From: Novosphingobium guangzhouense
GTDB taxonomy: Bacteria > Pseudomonadota > Alphaproteobacteria > Sphingomonadales > Sphingomonadaceae
Length of the DNA: 46,808 nucleotides
Reading direction: 5' to 3'
Assembly (NCBI RefSeq): GCF_002896965.1
Contig: NZ_LYMM01000046.1
Span: forward strand, 1-46,808
The first letter of the stretch is position 1. The number at the start of each line of letters is the position of its first letter. The notes beneath the pieces were generated by a model, which saw nothing but the letters and a program-made list of their open reading frames with translations, was not told where the DNA came from and ran no database searches. The position numbers and the translations under genes were made by a program. Shown here in pieces: positions 1 through 8,775 of this stretch.

Positions 1-122
1 AGCGAACGGTCAGCGGCCTGTGGAGCTTGATCGGCAAACTCGTCGATATCTTCCAGCCTCAGGAATGCGCCAACTACTTCAAATCATGTGGCTACGAACC
101 AGAATGATCGAAAACCGCTCTA
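1..122 (+). mobile_element. IS630-family insertion sequence, right-end fragment
   Basis: Positions 2-122 hold the last part of an IS630-type transposase gene and the element's terminal sequence. Positions 3-107 read as the transposase C-terminus: RTVSGLWSLIGKL, then a segment with FQPQECANYF, ending GYEPE and TGA at 105-107. After the stop comes the terminal repeat, ending in CCGCTC-TA; TA is the dinucleotide IS630 elements target and duplicate. The body of the element lies outside the window. The same 121 bp recurs in inverted orientation at 46688-46808 without a mismatch. Confidence 0.85.
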
Positions 123-218
123 ATCAACTGGAGCTTACTACCGGACCCTGACCGCTCTAGAGCGGGCCTTGAGGACAAGCTGCAGAGTTGCAAACGTGAG
201 CCCACACACGGGGTCCCT

Positions 219-482
219 TCACCGCAACTGGCTATCTTTGCTGCCTCTCCGGTTGATGTGGGTATGGACGATGGCTTTATCCCGCTGCCCTTGGCAAGTG
301 ACGCACGTGCGTACACCTGGCAGTGCTTTGCGCCGACGAGGGGGGATTTTTTCCCCGCAGTCTTCACAATGTTCTAGCCCCTCGCCGGCTGGCATGCGCG
401 CACGGGCACTGCGGACGGCGTCACTCACGGTATCGTCGATCTGATCCTGCACCGCGCCATCGCGCGACCATCCTCCGGCCAT
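219..482 (-). CDS. DksA/TraR-type C4 zinc-finger protein (YbiI-like)
   Basis: A protein of 87 residues with one C4 zinc finger, two CxxC pairs 17 residues apart (CEDC and CVTC). It begins MAGGWSRDGAVQDQID and ends NRRGSKDSQLR, closely resembling the small E. coli protein YbiI, whose C-terminus I recall as the same. Four codons upstream lies another ATG (494), but the family normally starts at MASGW/MAGGW, so I chose 482. Relatives of DksA/TraR bind the secondary channel of RNA polymerase. The short YbiI/TraR_proteo group is common on phages and conjugative elements, and its role here is unproven. It lies just inside the IS end, in a gene-poor stretch. Confidence 0.8.
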   Translation of the reverse strand: MAGGWSRDGAVQDQIDDTVSDAVRSARARMPAGEGLEHCEDCGEKIPPRRRKALPGVRTCVTCQGQRDKAIVHTHINRRGSKDSQLR

Positions 483-841
483 ATAGATTTCCAATCATCT
501 TTCCGGCCTGACGTGGGAACCCGATGCCTGCGGTTCAATAGCGGCTACTCATTGCCATACGGGCCGCATGGAGCAGCCTCGTGCGACTGCCTCCTAGGCG
601 AACCTCGGTAGATTCCTTTGCTGGCGCCTGCCAAGCAATGTTGTGAAGCAATGCGGAGCCTGTTGAGGCGATAGTCACCTTCCGGTCCTTGAGTGCTTAA
701 GGTTGGAGCATTTAGGGGTTGAACGCTTCGTTATCGTCTCGACTTGTTAAAGCGGGCTGACAACGATGCGGCGACAACCAGCGCTTTAGGCGAAGTGGCG
801 ACGATATTCTCGGGATCAAACTTCAGACTTTCCGGTTGAGC
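483..841. other. Gene-poor stretch
   Basis: I see no convincing gene, RNA or repeat here. The short open frames on both strands have no recognisable motif and no ribosome binding site. Confidence 0.4.
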
Positions 842-1072
842 ATGAGGTACAGGATATACGGCCATGCGCGAAGGATCGAACCGGTGACGGAGTTGGAACG
901 TCTGGAAACCAGAATCCGAATGGACATGGCCGAAATCGGTCAGCCTCTGGCAATACGCAGCGCTCTGAGCATCGCCCGGCGATACGCGCAACACGGATAT
1001 GACGTGCCAGAGCGAGAAATCGAGGCTGCTGTTCGCCGTATAGCCCGCCCCTTACAATTCACGGTAGTCTAA
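842..1072 (+). CDS. Small hypothetical protein
   Basis: An open frame of 76 residues from ATG 842, with a possible TTG start two codons earlier. The sequence is charged and probably helical (ELERLETRIRMDMAEIGQ, then an Arg/Ala-rich part). There is no membrane segment and no motif I recognise, and no clear Shine-Dalgarno sequence. It stands alone between the zinc-finger gene and the histidine kinase. It may be a chance frame; the opposite strand is also open over part of it. Confidence 0.3.
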   Translation: MRYRIYGHARRIEPVTELERLETRIRMDMAEIGQPLAIRSALSIARRYAQHGYDVPEREIEAAVRRIARPLQFTVV

Positions 1073-1663
1073 GCTCGTCTGTCAGACGTCGTCGACAGGG
1101 AACCATCTCCCAGGAGGCACGCCGAACCAACGCGCAATTTACACCGTGCCGACTTTCAGGCCATCTTAGTTCTACGAAGCCGCGCGACACATGAACCCTC
1201 TCGTCTACGTAGGCGGATCTCGCGGTGATCCGCCCGCGAGCCCAGGAATTCGCTGCTCGGCAGTGGCTGGCCCGCCATTGATCTCGAAACCAAGCGCGGT
1301 GATGAAGGGGGAAGCGCGTCTATCGCATATGCCCTGCTCACACCGCCCTCTGCCGGTCCTGTGGGCTGCAAGCGACAACGCGGCGCACGTGCTGACATAA
1401 CGCGATGATACCACGCGCCGACAATCGCCGGAAAATGCGCCGCTCGCCGCGTAATGAAAAAGCCTGATGAAGCGGTCGCTTCAGGATCGCTTTCTACATT
1501 CCCCCGAAACTCCGAGGCCGCTGCGCAATAGCAACTCTTTGCCTCACCCTCAGAGTTCCGAGTTTCCAGAACAAAGCGGCTTCGGCTATGGCAACGGCGA
1601 TAACCAAGCGCGCGCCCCCTTGTCATACCGACGATTCGAAAGCGGCTTTCAAGGTCCCGATGC
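1073..1663. other. Gene-poor stretch upstream of the hybrid kinase
   Basis: No gene is supported. A 241-residue frame on the minus strand (1156-1881) runs antisense into the kinase gene and has the low-complexity composition typical of antisense frames in high-GC DNA. Confidence 0.4.
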
Positions 1664-4177
1664 ATGTCCTCAGTACCGATTTTTGACTTCTCGCCTGCTT
1701 CGGGTGCCCTGCTCTTCCTGCGCGGAGGCGGTGCGTGCGCGCAGCTCATCGAAAGGCAGGACTGGTCGGCCACACCGCTCGGGCCGATCGACCAATGGCC
1801 GCAGTGCCTCACCAGCGCGCTATCGCTGGTGCTGCGCTCCCGCCTTCCCATGGTTTTGATGTGGGGGCAAGGCGGCGTCATGCTCTACAACGATGCCTAC
1901 TCGAATTTCGCGGGAAGCAGACATCCTGAATCGTTAGGCTCATACGTTCGCGAAAGCTGGCCGGAGGTCGCCGCGTTCAACGACACGGTGATCAAAGCGG
2001 TCCTCTCGGGCGAGACGCCGAACTATCACGATCAGGAAATGACCCTGCTGCGCAATGGGGCCCCGGAGCAGGTGTGGATGGATCTGGATTACTCCGCGGT
2101 GTGTGATGCCGAGGGTAATCCCGCAGGCGTCATCTGCATTCTTTCGGAAACGACCGAGCGGGTTGCGGCGCAGCGACGCAGCGCATTTCTGCTTGCCCTT
2201 TCGGACGACCTGCGCTCGCTCAGGACGCCGGCCGAGATCACCAGCCTCGCCGCGGCCCGTATCGGGGAACTGCTCGACGCCAGCCGCGTCTTCTATGCCG
2301 AGATAACCAGTACCGGCATGATGACGGTCGAGCGCGATTATGCGCGCAGCGTCGGCTCGATCGCGGGAGTGCATTCGCTGGCATCATTTGGTCCCGACCT
2401 CCTCGCTGCTTACCGTAACGGCGCCCCCGTGGTGGTTTACGACATCCCCGCCGATGAACGCCTGAGCGCTGCGGCCCGGGACGGCCTGTCCGCCCGGGAG
2501 GTAGGCGCCTTCATTGATGTTGTCCTGTTCGAGGAGGAGCAGTGGGTCGGCCTGCTTGCAGTCCAGAACGCCACGCCGCGCGTATGGAACGAGGCCGAGC
2601 AGATGCTCGTCCAGGAAGTCGCAGAACGGGTGAAGGCGGCGATCGAGCGGGCGCGCGCGGAGCGCGATCGGCTGTGGGATCTGTCGCAGGACATGCTTGC
2701 GCGCGCCGATTTCGCCGGAATGATGTCGGCCGTCAATCCGGCGTGGACGCGTGTTCTGGGCTGGAGCGAGAACGATCTGCTCACGCGCGGTTACGCCAGC
2801 CTCATGCATCCCGAGGACAGGCCGGGTTCGCTCGATGTGATCGGCCAGATGGCGCTCTCGCGTGAACCCGTGCGCTTCGAGAACCGCATCGCCGCGCACG
2901 ACGGTGGCTGGAAAACCATCGAATGGATCGTCGCGCCCGAACCTGACGGCATCAACTTCGTGGCGGTGGGCCGTGATCTCACCGATGCCAAGGCGCGCGA
3001 AGCCGAACTGGAAACCGCGCAGGAGGCCTTGCGCCAGAGCCAGAAGATGGAGGCCATCGGGCAACTGACCGGCGGCATTGCGCACGATTTCAACAACATG
3101 CTTACCGGGATCATCGGCAGCCTCGACCTTATTCAGCGCAACATAGCGGCAGGCCGGCTCGACCGGGTCGATCGCTACATCGATGCCGGCAATGCGTCCG
3201 CTCAGCGCGCCGCCGCATTGACAGCGCGCTTGCTGGCATTCGGCAGGCGCCAGTCGCTCGACCTGCGAGTAACCGACATCAACACCCTGGTGTGCGGGAT
3301 GAGCGACTTGCTTGAACGTACTCTGGGCGAGCAGACGGCGCTGGAGACCCATTTCAAGGCGGATCTGTGGCCAGCGTCCACCGATACGAATCAGCTTGAA
3401 AGCGCGCTGCTCAACTTGTGCATCAACGCCCGTGATGCGATGCCCGATGGCGGCAAGCTGATCATCGAGACCGACAATATCCATCTGGACGAGCGATACA
3501 CCCGCGCCTATCCCGATCTTCAACCCGGCGAGTACGTGGTCCTGAGCGTTAGCGACACTGGCATTGGCATGTCGCCATCGATCGTCGAAAAGGTCTTTGA
3601 ACCTTTTTTCACGACCAAACCGGTCGGTCAGGGTACAGGGCTCGGGCTTTCGATGATCTATGGGTTCACGCGCCAGTCCGGTGGACACGTGCGCATCTAC
3701 AGCGAGCTGGGCCTTGGAACCACGGTCAAGCTGTTCGTTCCGCGAGCCCACGGCGAGACGGAAACCGTGCAACGCGGATCGCCTGAGTATCCTATGGGTC
3801 TTGGCGAGACGGTGATGGTGGTCGAGGACGATCCGTCGGTGCGGCTTATCATCACCGAGGTGCTCAAGGATCTGCAATACAATGCGCTCGAGCTACCTGA
3901 CGCAGCGGCCGCGATCCCTCTGCTGCAATCTGACGAGCGCATCGATCTTCTGGTTACGGACGTGGGCCTGCCCGGCATGAACGGCCGCCAGCTTGCGGAG
4001 ATCGCCCGTGAGACCCGGCCCGGGCTCAACGTGCTTTTCATCACAGGCTATGCGCCCAACGCCACGACAAGATCGGGCTTTCTCGACGAGGGCATGGGCA
4101 TGCTGACCAAGCCTTTCGCAGCCGACACGCTGGCTACGAAAGTCCGGGAGATGCTGATACGCGAAACATCGGTTTGA
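1664..4177 (+). CDS. Hybrid sensor histidine kinase (PAS-GAF-PAS-HisKA-HATPase-REC)
   Basis: A soluble hybrid kinase of 837 residues without membrane segments. The order is a PAS-like domain (about 45-165), a GAF-like domain (175-330), a second PAS (335-445), a HisKA dimerisation domain with phospho-acceptor His474 in GGIAHDFNN, an ATPase domain (N box NLCINARDAM, G1 DTGIGM, G2 GTGLGLSM), and a receiver domain (712-835) with phospho-acceptor Asp766 in VTDVGLPGMNG and conserved Lys in TKPF. The GIAHDFNN H box marks the group that usually passes phosphate through its own receiver. The ATG at 1664 has AAGG nine bases upstream. No response regulator or phosphotransfer gene is adjacent, so the partner is unknown. 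Input could be redox or a small ligand. The GAF lacks an obvious phytochrome PHY partner, so a bilin photoreceptor is not indicated. Confidence 0.93.
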   Translation: MSSVPIFDFSPASGALLFLRGGGACAQLIERQDWSATPLGPIDQWPQCLTSALSLVLRSRLPMVLMWGQGGVMLYNDAYSNFAGSRHPESLGSYVRESWPEVAAFNDTVIKAVLSGETPNYHDQEMTLLRNGAPEQVWMDLDYSAVCDAEGNPAGVICILSETTERVAAQRRSAFLLALSDDLRSLRTPAEITSLAAARIGELLDASRVFYAEITSTGMMTVERDYARSVGSIAGVHSLASFGPDLLAAYRNGAPVVVYDIPADERLSAAARDGLSAREVGAFIDVVLFEEEQWVGLLAVQNATPRVWNEAEQMLVQEVAERVKAAIERARAERDRLWDLSQDMLARADFAGMMSAVNPAWTRVLGWSENDLLTRGYASLMHPEDRPGSLDVIGQMALSREPVRFENRIAAHDGGWKTIEWIVAPEPDGINFVAVGRDLTDAKAREAELETAQEALRQSQKMEAIGQLTGGIAHDFNNMLTGIIGSLDLIQRNIAAGRLDRVDRYIDAGNASAQRAAALTARLLAFGRRQSLDLRVTDINTLVCGMSDLLERTLGEQTALETHFKADLWPASTDTNQLESALLNLCINARDAMPDGGKLIIETDNIHLDERYTRAYPDLQPGEYVVLSVSDTGIGMSPSIVEKVFEPFFTTKPVGQGTGLGLSMIYGFTRQSGGHVRIYSELGLGTTVKLFVPRAHGETETVQRGSPEYPMGLGETVMVVEDDPSVRLIITEVLKDLQYNALELPDAAAAIPLLQSDERIDLLVTDVGLPGMNGRQLAEIARETRPGLNVLFITGYAPNATTRSGFLDEGMGMLTKPFAADTLATKVREMLIRETSV

Positions 4178-4384
4178 CGAGGCGCAGCCGATACTGGGCG
4201 ATGGGCCTTTCGAATTGCGCTTTCGCAGGCCTGATCCCATCCCCGCTCCGCAATTACGTATTACCGGTCTTCTTATGCCAAAGCCGAAAAGGGTTCTGCG
4301 GATATGGCGCAAACGCCGCGACGCGGGCGTGATTTTCCAAGGGCAATGATCGCGACCTATCCACGTACCGCATTCCCGGCCATG

Positions 4385-5903
4385 CTATACGATCTGACGA
4401 AGGAGCTTTTGTGCCTGCGTCAAGACGGCCGCCTGATCCTCGCTGCTCTGGCTATCCCAAGTGCGATAGAGCATTGTCAGGCGGTGATTGCCCTTGAGCC
4501 TGTCACGGTGCCGAGCGAGGAAATCCCAGTAAAGCGCATTGAAAGGGCAAGCCTTGTCGCCGACCCGCACCTGCACCGAGTATGCGCATGCACTGCAATA
4601 ATCCGACATGCGGTTGATGTAGGAACCGGACGATACATAGGGCTTCGAGCCTGGCAGACCACCGTCGCCGAACTGGCTCATGCCGAGCGTATTGGGCAGT
4701 TCGACCCATTCATAGGCATCGACATAGACCTCAAGATACCATCGTGGACATGCCGGGGATCGGCGCCGATGAGCAGCGCAAAATTGCCGATGATCATGAG
4801 CCTTTGAATTTGGTGCGCATGCCCTGTGGACAGGGTCTGCCCAATTGCCTCGCGCAGGCATCGCATGTCGGTTTCGCCAGTCCAGAACCACGCGGGCAAA
4901 GGCCCGTGGTGATTGAGGAAATTGCGTGCCACGTATCGGGGCCCCTCGCGCCAGTAAATCCCGCGCACGTATTCGCGCCATCCCAGGATTTGCCGGATGT
5001 AGCCTTCCACGGAGTTGATAGGCGCGCGGCCCGCCCGGTACTCCGCTTCGGCGCGGCGGCACAGATAAAGCGGATCGAGCAGCCCCGAATTGATGTAGGA
5101 AAGTATCGAATGCCATAAAAACGGCTGGCCGATCAGCATCGCATCTTCGTAACGGCCGAAATCAGGAAGGGCGCATTCGAAAAGTGGTCTGCCTGCCGCC
5201 GAGCATCGGCAGCGGTGACAGCGTAATCGAAATCGTCCAGCGATCCCGGATGGTCTGGGAACCGCTCCGCGACGAGGGCGAGGACTTCGCGGGTGATGGA
5301 ATCCGGCTTAAAGCGCAAGGGCCGCGTCATGAACAGGTCGGCGTCTGCGGGCTTTCGGTTGTCCTTGTCATAGTTCCACCGCCCTCCGGCAGGCTTGCCC
5401 TCGTCGAGCAGCAAACCGGTCTTGCGCCGCATGGCCCGATAGAAGAACTCCATGGTCAGCTCGCGCCGTCCGTCAGCCCATTCCTCGAACTCGGAATGCG
5501 TGCACAGAAATCGGGTGTCCGACCGGACTTCGACGGGCAATCCGAAAAGGGTCTCCCAGCTTTCGAGCATGGCCGCGACGCGCCACTCACCCGCTTCGGT
5601 AACGATCACCCGATCGGGACGATGGCGATTGATCGCCCTGGCAACCTCTCCAGTGAAGCTGCCGCTGTTTTCAGGATCTTCAAGATGAATATAATCGAGT
5701 GTCCAGCCGGCCTTGGAGAGCGCTTTGGCATGCTGGCGCATGGCGGACAGGATGTAGGCGATCTTTTTCTTGTGATGGCGCACATATGTCGTCTCCTGTG
5801 CCACTTCCATCATCAGAAGAACGGTTTGGCTCTGTTTAAGTCCGGCAAGCGAGGACAAGTCGAAGGAAAGCTGGTCGCCAAGCACAGGCACGAGAGTTTT
5901 CAT
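4385..5903 (-). pseudogene. FeS-type bacterial cryptochrome/(6-4) photolyase, two frameshifts
   Basis: The gene is collinear with the roughly 510-residue FeS-BCP family (PhrB type), flavin light-driven enzymes that repair (6-4) photoproducts or act as photoreceptors. The N-terminal part starts MKTLVPVLGDQLS at ATG 5903 (AGGACGG upstream) and runs to about 5150. There one base is missing: the frame must shift to give DFGRYEDAMLIG. The middle part (about 5150-4745) holds NSVEGYIRQILGWREYVRG and GETDMRC, then a second missing base near 4745 shifts the frame into RWYLEVYVDAYEWVELPN. The last part has the remaining FeS cysteines (DYCSAC and ACPFNALYW). All four cluster cysteines are therefore encoded. 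A conserved proline is also missing in the HSILS-YIN segment. As written the gene cannot make a full protein; either it is decaying or these are read errors. Confidence 0.85.
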
Positions 5904-6142
5904 TAAAGTCCGTCCTGGAACAGGAGGTGGTGCTGCCCGACCAGCCTCGCAATGCACGCGCTGCCGGACACCCTCATCCTTCCCCCTTCTCGCTCCCGCT
6001 ATCCGCTCGGGCCCCTTTTTCGCTTGCGCTCGATCTCGGGCCCACACGCAAGCGCCGTGAAGGTGTAGCCTCAGTCGCTGTAAAACATGCGCTAGCTTCC
6101 GATCTGGTGCGCATTTTGGGCCATTCCGGAAAGGTTTCCGCC

Positions 6143-6889
6143 CTAGTCCGGCAGACGCGTGCCATCCCAGGCGAAGAGACCGCCGCTGTCGGCTTTTTCC
6201 AGGCGGTCGACGACGTTGAGCAGGCGCTCGGCCGCATAATCCGGTGTGAAAAGCTGTCCTGGCGGCACACCGCGTTCGAATGGCGCGGATAGCCTGCTTT
6301 TGACTGTGCCGGGATGCAGTGCGGCGACAATGACCTCAGGATGGGTGCGCGCCATTTCTATCGCGAAATTGCGTATCATCATGTTCAATGCCGCCTTGCT
6401 CGCCCGATAGCCGTGCCATCCGCCCAGCCGGTTGTCCCCGATGGAGCCGACTTTCGCCGAAAGCACGGCGAAGACGCAGCGCCCCTGCCGTGGCAGCCGC
6501 GGCAGCACGTGTTTGGCGATGAGTGCAGGACCGATCGCATTCACCGCGTAAAGTCGCGCAAGCGCTTCGGCATCGAGTGCCCGCACTGTTTTTTCAGGGA
6601 CAATGGCCGATGCCTGGTCGTGCAACAAACCCGTACAAACCAATACCAGGCCAAGCGGCGGCGCTAGCTCTGCGGCAGCCGCAGCAATTGACGCGTCGTC
6701 GTTGAGGTCGAAGCGGAATGGCGTGCATCCGGACGGGAGCCCCGCGCCACCGCGCGATCCGGCCATCACCGTAGCGAAACGCCCGCTTCCGGCCAGCCTT
6801 GCTGCCGCCGCTGCGCCGATAGCCCCACTGGCCCCGAATACCGCCGCCGTCCCGCCCGTGATGCCTTGTCCAGCTGCCTCATCCTGCAT
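6143..6889 (-). CDS. SDR-family oxidoreductase (CsgA/C-factor-like)
   Basis: A short-chain dehydrogenase/reductase of 248 residues. The Rossmann motif is GASGAIG near residue 19, the NAIGP motif follows, and the catalytic pair is YRASK with a serine upstream (LSAK). The sequence around HPGTVKSRLS is typical of the C-factor/CsgA-like subgroup. The start at 6889 overlaps the end of the flavoprotein gene by 11 bases, so the two are probably translated from one message. The photolyase follows 239 bases further on the same strand. In other bacteria similar SDRs sit beside photolyase genes, so a role in light or envelope stress is possible, but the substrate cannot be read from the sequence. Confidence 0.88.
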   Translation of the reverse strand: MQDEAAGQGITGGTAAVFGASGAIGAAAAARLAGSGRFATVMAGSRGGAGLPSGCTPFRFDLNDDASIAAAAAELAPPLGLVLVCTGLLHDQASAIVPEKTVRALDAEALARLYAVNAIGPALIAKHVLPRLPRQGRCVFAVLSAKVGSIGDNRLGGWHGYRASKAALNMMIRNFAIEMARTHPEVIVAALHPGTVKSRLSAPFERGVPPGQLFTPDYAAERLLNVVDRLEKADSGGLFAWDGTRLPD

Positions 6890-7868
6890 CCCTCAAGTCC
6901 TCCACCAGATCCGGAGCTTCCCAATCCATCAAGGTTGCCCGCATCCTTTCGGCAAGTTGGATGCCCGATAGCCATGCTCCCTCGACAGTGGGTTCGGTGC
7001 ACCAGTCTCCGCATGCACCCAATCCCAAGGAAGAATTCCAGATGACCTGGTCCGACTGACCGCAGGGCCTTGAGAACCGCCACCTGTGAGCCTTGATAAA
7101 CGTATGGGCCGGGAGATCAGTACCGATCGTTTCAGCAAGTTCCGCAAGCAGCTGGATTGCGACGTTGTCCGCCGAACTCTCTAGATGCTTTTGGGACCAT
7201 TGCGCGCTGGCGTGCAGGACCCAGCATTCTGCCTCACCTCGGCCCGGCTTGGAACGGTTGTTCGCAATCACGGAGAAGATCCCGGCATCCGTCGCGAGAT
7301 GCCCGGATGGCTTCAGGGGGCGGCAAAATTCGACCATGACCGCCCAGCAGGGAAAAGATCGTACGGAGGCGGCATGGCGCGCGGCCTTCAGATCGTGCAG
7401 GGCAAGCAGCGGCGCAGCCTGCTCGGCCGGTACGGCGACCACCACACCATCAAAGGGACCTGCCTGACAGCGTTCCCCCTCTATCACCCATCCACCGTCG
7501 GTCGTGACAAGTGATTGGACGGAAAACCCGAACCTAACGTTGAGCCCTCTGCTCTGTTCGGCAACGAGGCTTGCCATTGACGGGATGCCTACCAGCGCGT
7601 TGCGCGGACCGTCATCCCAACGTGCAACCCAACCGGCCTCGCGCCAGCGCATGACCTCGGCACGAAAGCGCGGATCGCGCGCTGTAAACGACGGTGCCCC
7701 CAAGTCCCAGGAAGCGTTCCCGATTGTCACGGTGGCCAGACGCCCGCCGGGGCGCCGCCCTTTGTCAAATAGCACGATATCGCCAATCCCGCGCAGTTGC
7801 TCGGCACAAGCAAGCCCTGCAATGCCTGCCCCAACGATGCCGATCCGCCGGCGCACGCCGCGGCTCAT
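6879..7868 (-). CDS. Renalase-like FAD/NAD(P)-dependent oxidoreductase
   Basis: A flavoprotein of 329 residues with an N-terminal dinucleotide-binding motif (GIVGAGIAGLACAEQL) followed by an amine-oxidase-type GRRPGGRLAT segment and, near the C-terminus, GLGACGDWCTEPTVEGAWLSG, which closes the FAD site. The length fits the bacterial renalase-like group, which oxidises off-pathway dihydronicotinamides. Assignment beyond that family is not possible. It is the first gene of a probable operon reading into the SDR gene (11-base overlap) and perhaps into the photolyase. The region between it and the LOV-HTH gene is a divergent promoter region. Confidence 0.85.
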   Translation of the reverse strand: MSRGVRRRIGIVGAGIAGLACAEQLRGIGDIVLFDKGRRPGGRLATVTIGNASWDLGAPSFTARDPRFRAEVMRWREAGWVARWDDGPRNALVGIPSMASLVAEQSRGLNVRFGFSVQSLVTTDGGWVIEGERCQAGPFDGVVVAVPAEQAAPLLALHDLKAARHAASVRSFPCWAVMVEFCRPLKPSGHLATDAGIFSVIANNRSKPGRGEAECWVLHASAQWSQKHLESSADNVAIQLLAELAETIGTDLPAHTFIKAHRWRFSRPCGQSDQVIWNSSLGLGACGDWCTEPTVEGAWLSGIQLAERMRATLMDWEAPDLVEDLRDAG

Positions 7869-8184
7869 CTGCTGCGCACCTGTGCCTCATTGGGCATTTG
7901 CCCGCGCCTGCCGACATTATCCAGATACCACGCAGGCGCCCTGGTGGTCATCATCTCGAGGTGCCGGAACCTGCGCAAAGCATTACCGACAGATTTTTCT
8001 GTAAGCTCAAGAGTGGTTTGCCTCTTATCATCGTGCTGATGATCCGGCGCAAACCGCGCAGACATAACCTTCATGGCGTTCTCTCGAAAGGTTGGCCGCC
8101 AGCCGAGCGCATGCGGACGTTAGAGAAACGTTCTAGGCATCTCTTCCGCTCTCTGCGATATGGCCTAACGGGAAGGGAAGCACA
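7869..8184. promoter_or_regulatory. Divergent intergenic region between flavoprotein operon and LOV-HTH gene
   Basis: This 316-base region must hold promoters in both directions. Two short inverted repeats are visible: ACAGA-TTTT-TCTGT at 7989-8002 and TAGA-N7-TCTA at 8121-8135, the latter within two direct ACGTT copies. Either could be an operator, possibly for the LuxR-type LOV protein itself. This is inference only. Confidence 0.35.
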
Positions 8185-8775
8185 GTGCTAAAGACCTTGG
8201 ATCCGAACGCATTGATAGCGAATAGCCGGGTTGCAGCCGTGGTGAGTGACCCTTGCCTGGCAGACAATCCGATCGTCGCCTGCAACGAGGCGTTCCTCGA
8301 GCTGACAGGATATTCCAGGACGGACGTGATGGGTCGCAACTGCCGGTTCCTGCGCGGCATGCGGACCGAAGAAGACCAGGCCGCGATGCTGCGCGATGCA
8401 ATCGCGCAAGTCCGTCCGGCGATGGTCGAGCTCATCAATTATCGCAAGGACGGCACGGCGTTTCGAAACGCCGTAATGGTCGCCCCGTTATTCAACGGCG
8501 ACGGGGAGATCGAGTTCTTCCTCGGCTCGCAAATGGCCATAGACGAAAGGCAGCCCAGTCGCCACCAGCAAGCACGGGCGCGGATCGAGGGTCTGAGCCG
8601 GCGTCAGCTCCAGATAGTCCAGGCACTGGCACAGGGACGCTTGAACAAGCAGATTGCCTTCGAGCTGGGCGTGACCGAGCGGACCATCAAGATGCACCGC
8701 GCCGCGCTCCTGCGCGCACTGGACGTCCGCACAGTGGCGGAGGCGATCCGGATCGCGATCGAAGCCGGTCTCTAA
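8185..8775 (+). CDS. LOV-HTH photosensory transcription factor (EL222-like)
   Basis: A protein of 196 residues: an N-terminal LOV domain (about 15-125) and a C-terminal LuxR-type helix-turn-helix (about 135-190). The LOV signature is GRNCRFLRG with the flavin-adduct cysteine at residue 53, followed by NYRKDGTAFRNA. The HTH has LSRRQLQIVQALAQG and GVTERTIKMHR. This is the architecture of EL222 from Erythrobacter litoralis, a blue-light-activated DNA-binding protein. The start is GTG 8185 with GGAAGGGAAG just upstream. The stop overlaps the stop codon of the convergent IspH-CrtE gene by four bases. Placement between photolyase and carotenoid genes suggests it controls them in response to blue light; that control is inference. 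Confidence 0.92.
   Translation: MLKTLDPNALIANSRVAAVVSDPCLADNPIVACNEAFLELTGYSRTDVMGRNCRFLRGMRTEEDQAAMLRDAIAQVRPAMVELINYRKDGTAFRNAVMVAPLFNGDGEIEFFLGSQMAIDERQPSRHQQARARIEGLSRRQLQIVQALAQGRLNKQIAFELGVTERTIKMHRAALLRALDVRTVAEAIRIAIEAGL

Noticed and set aside
152..165. CCGCTCTAGAGCGG palindrome near the left IS end
   Set aside because: It resembles two abutting IS630 termini, but the match to the terminal repeat is only about nine bases on one side, and the palindrome is short enough to be chance.
1156..1881. 241-residue minus-strand frame
   Set aside because: It overlaps the hybrid kinase antisense, has no ribosome site or motif, and its composition (Arg/Ser/Cys-rich) is typical of antisense frames in high-GC DNA.
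2384..3877. 497-residue minus-strand frame inside the hybrid kinase
   Set aside because: It lies wholly antisense to a gene with clear kinase motifs and has no motifs of its own.
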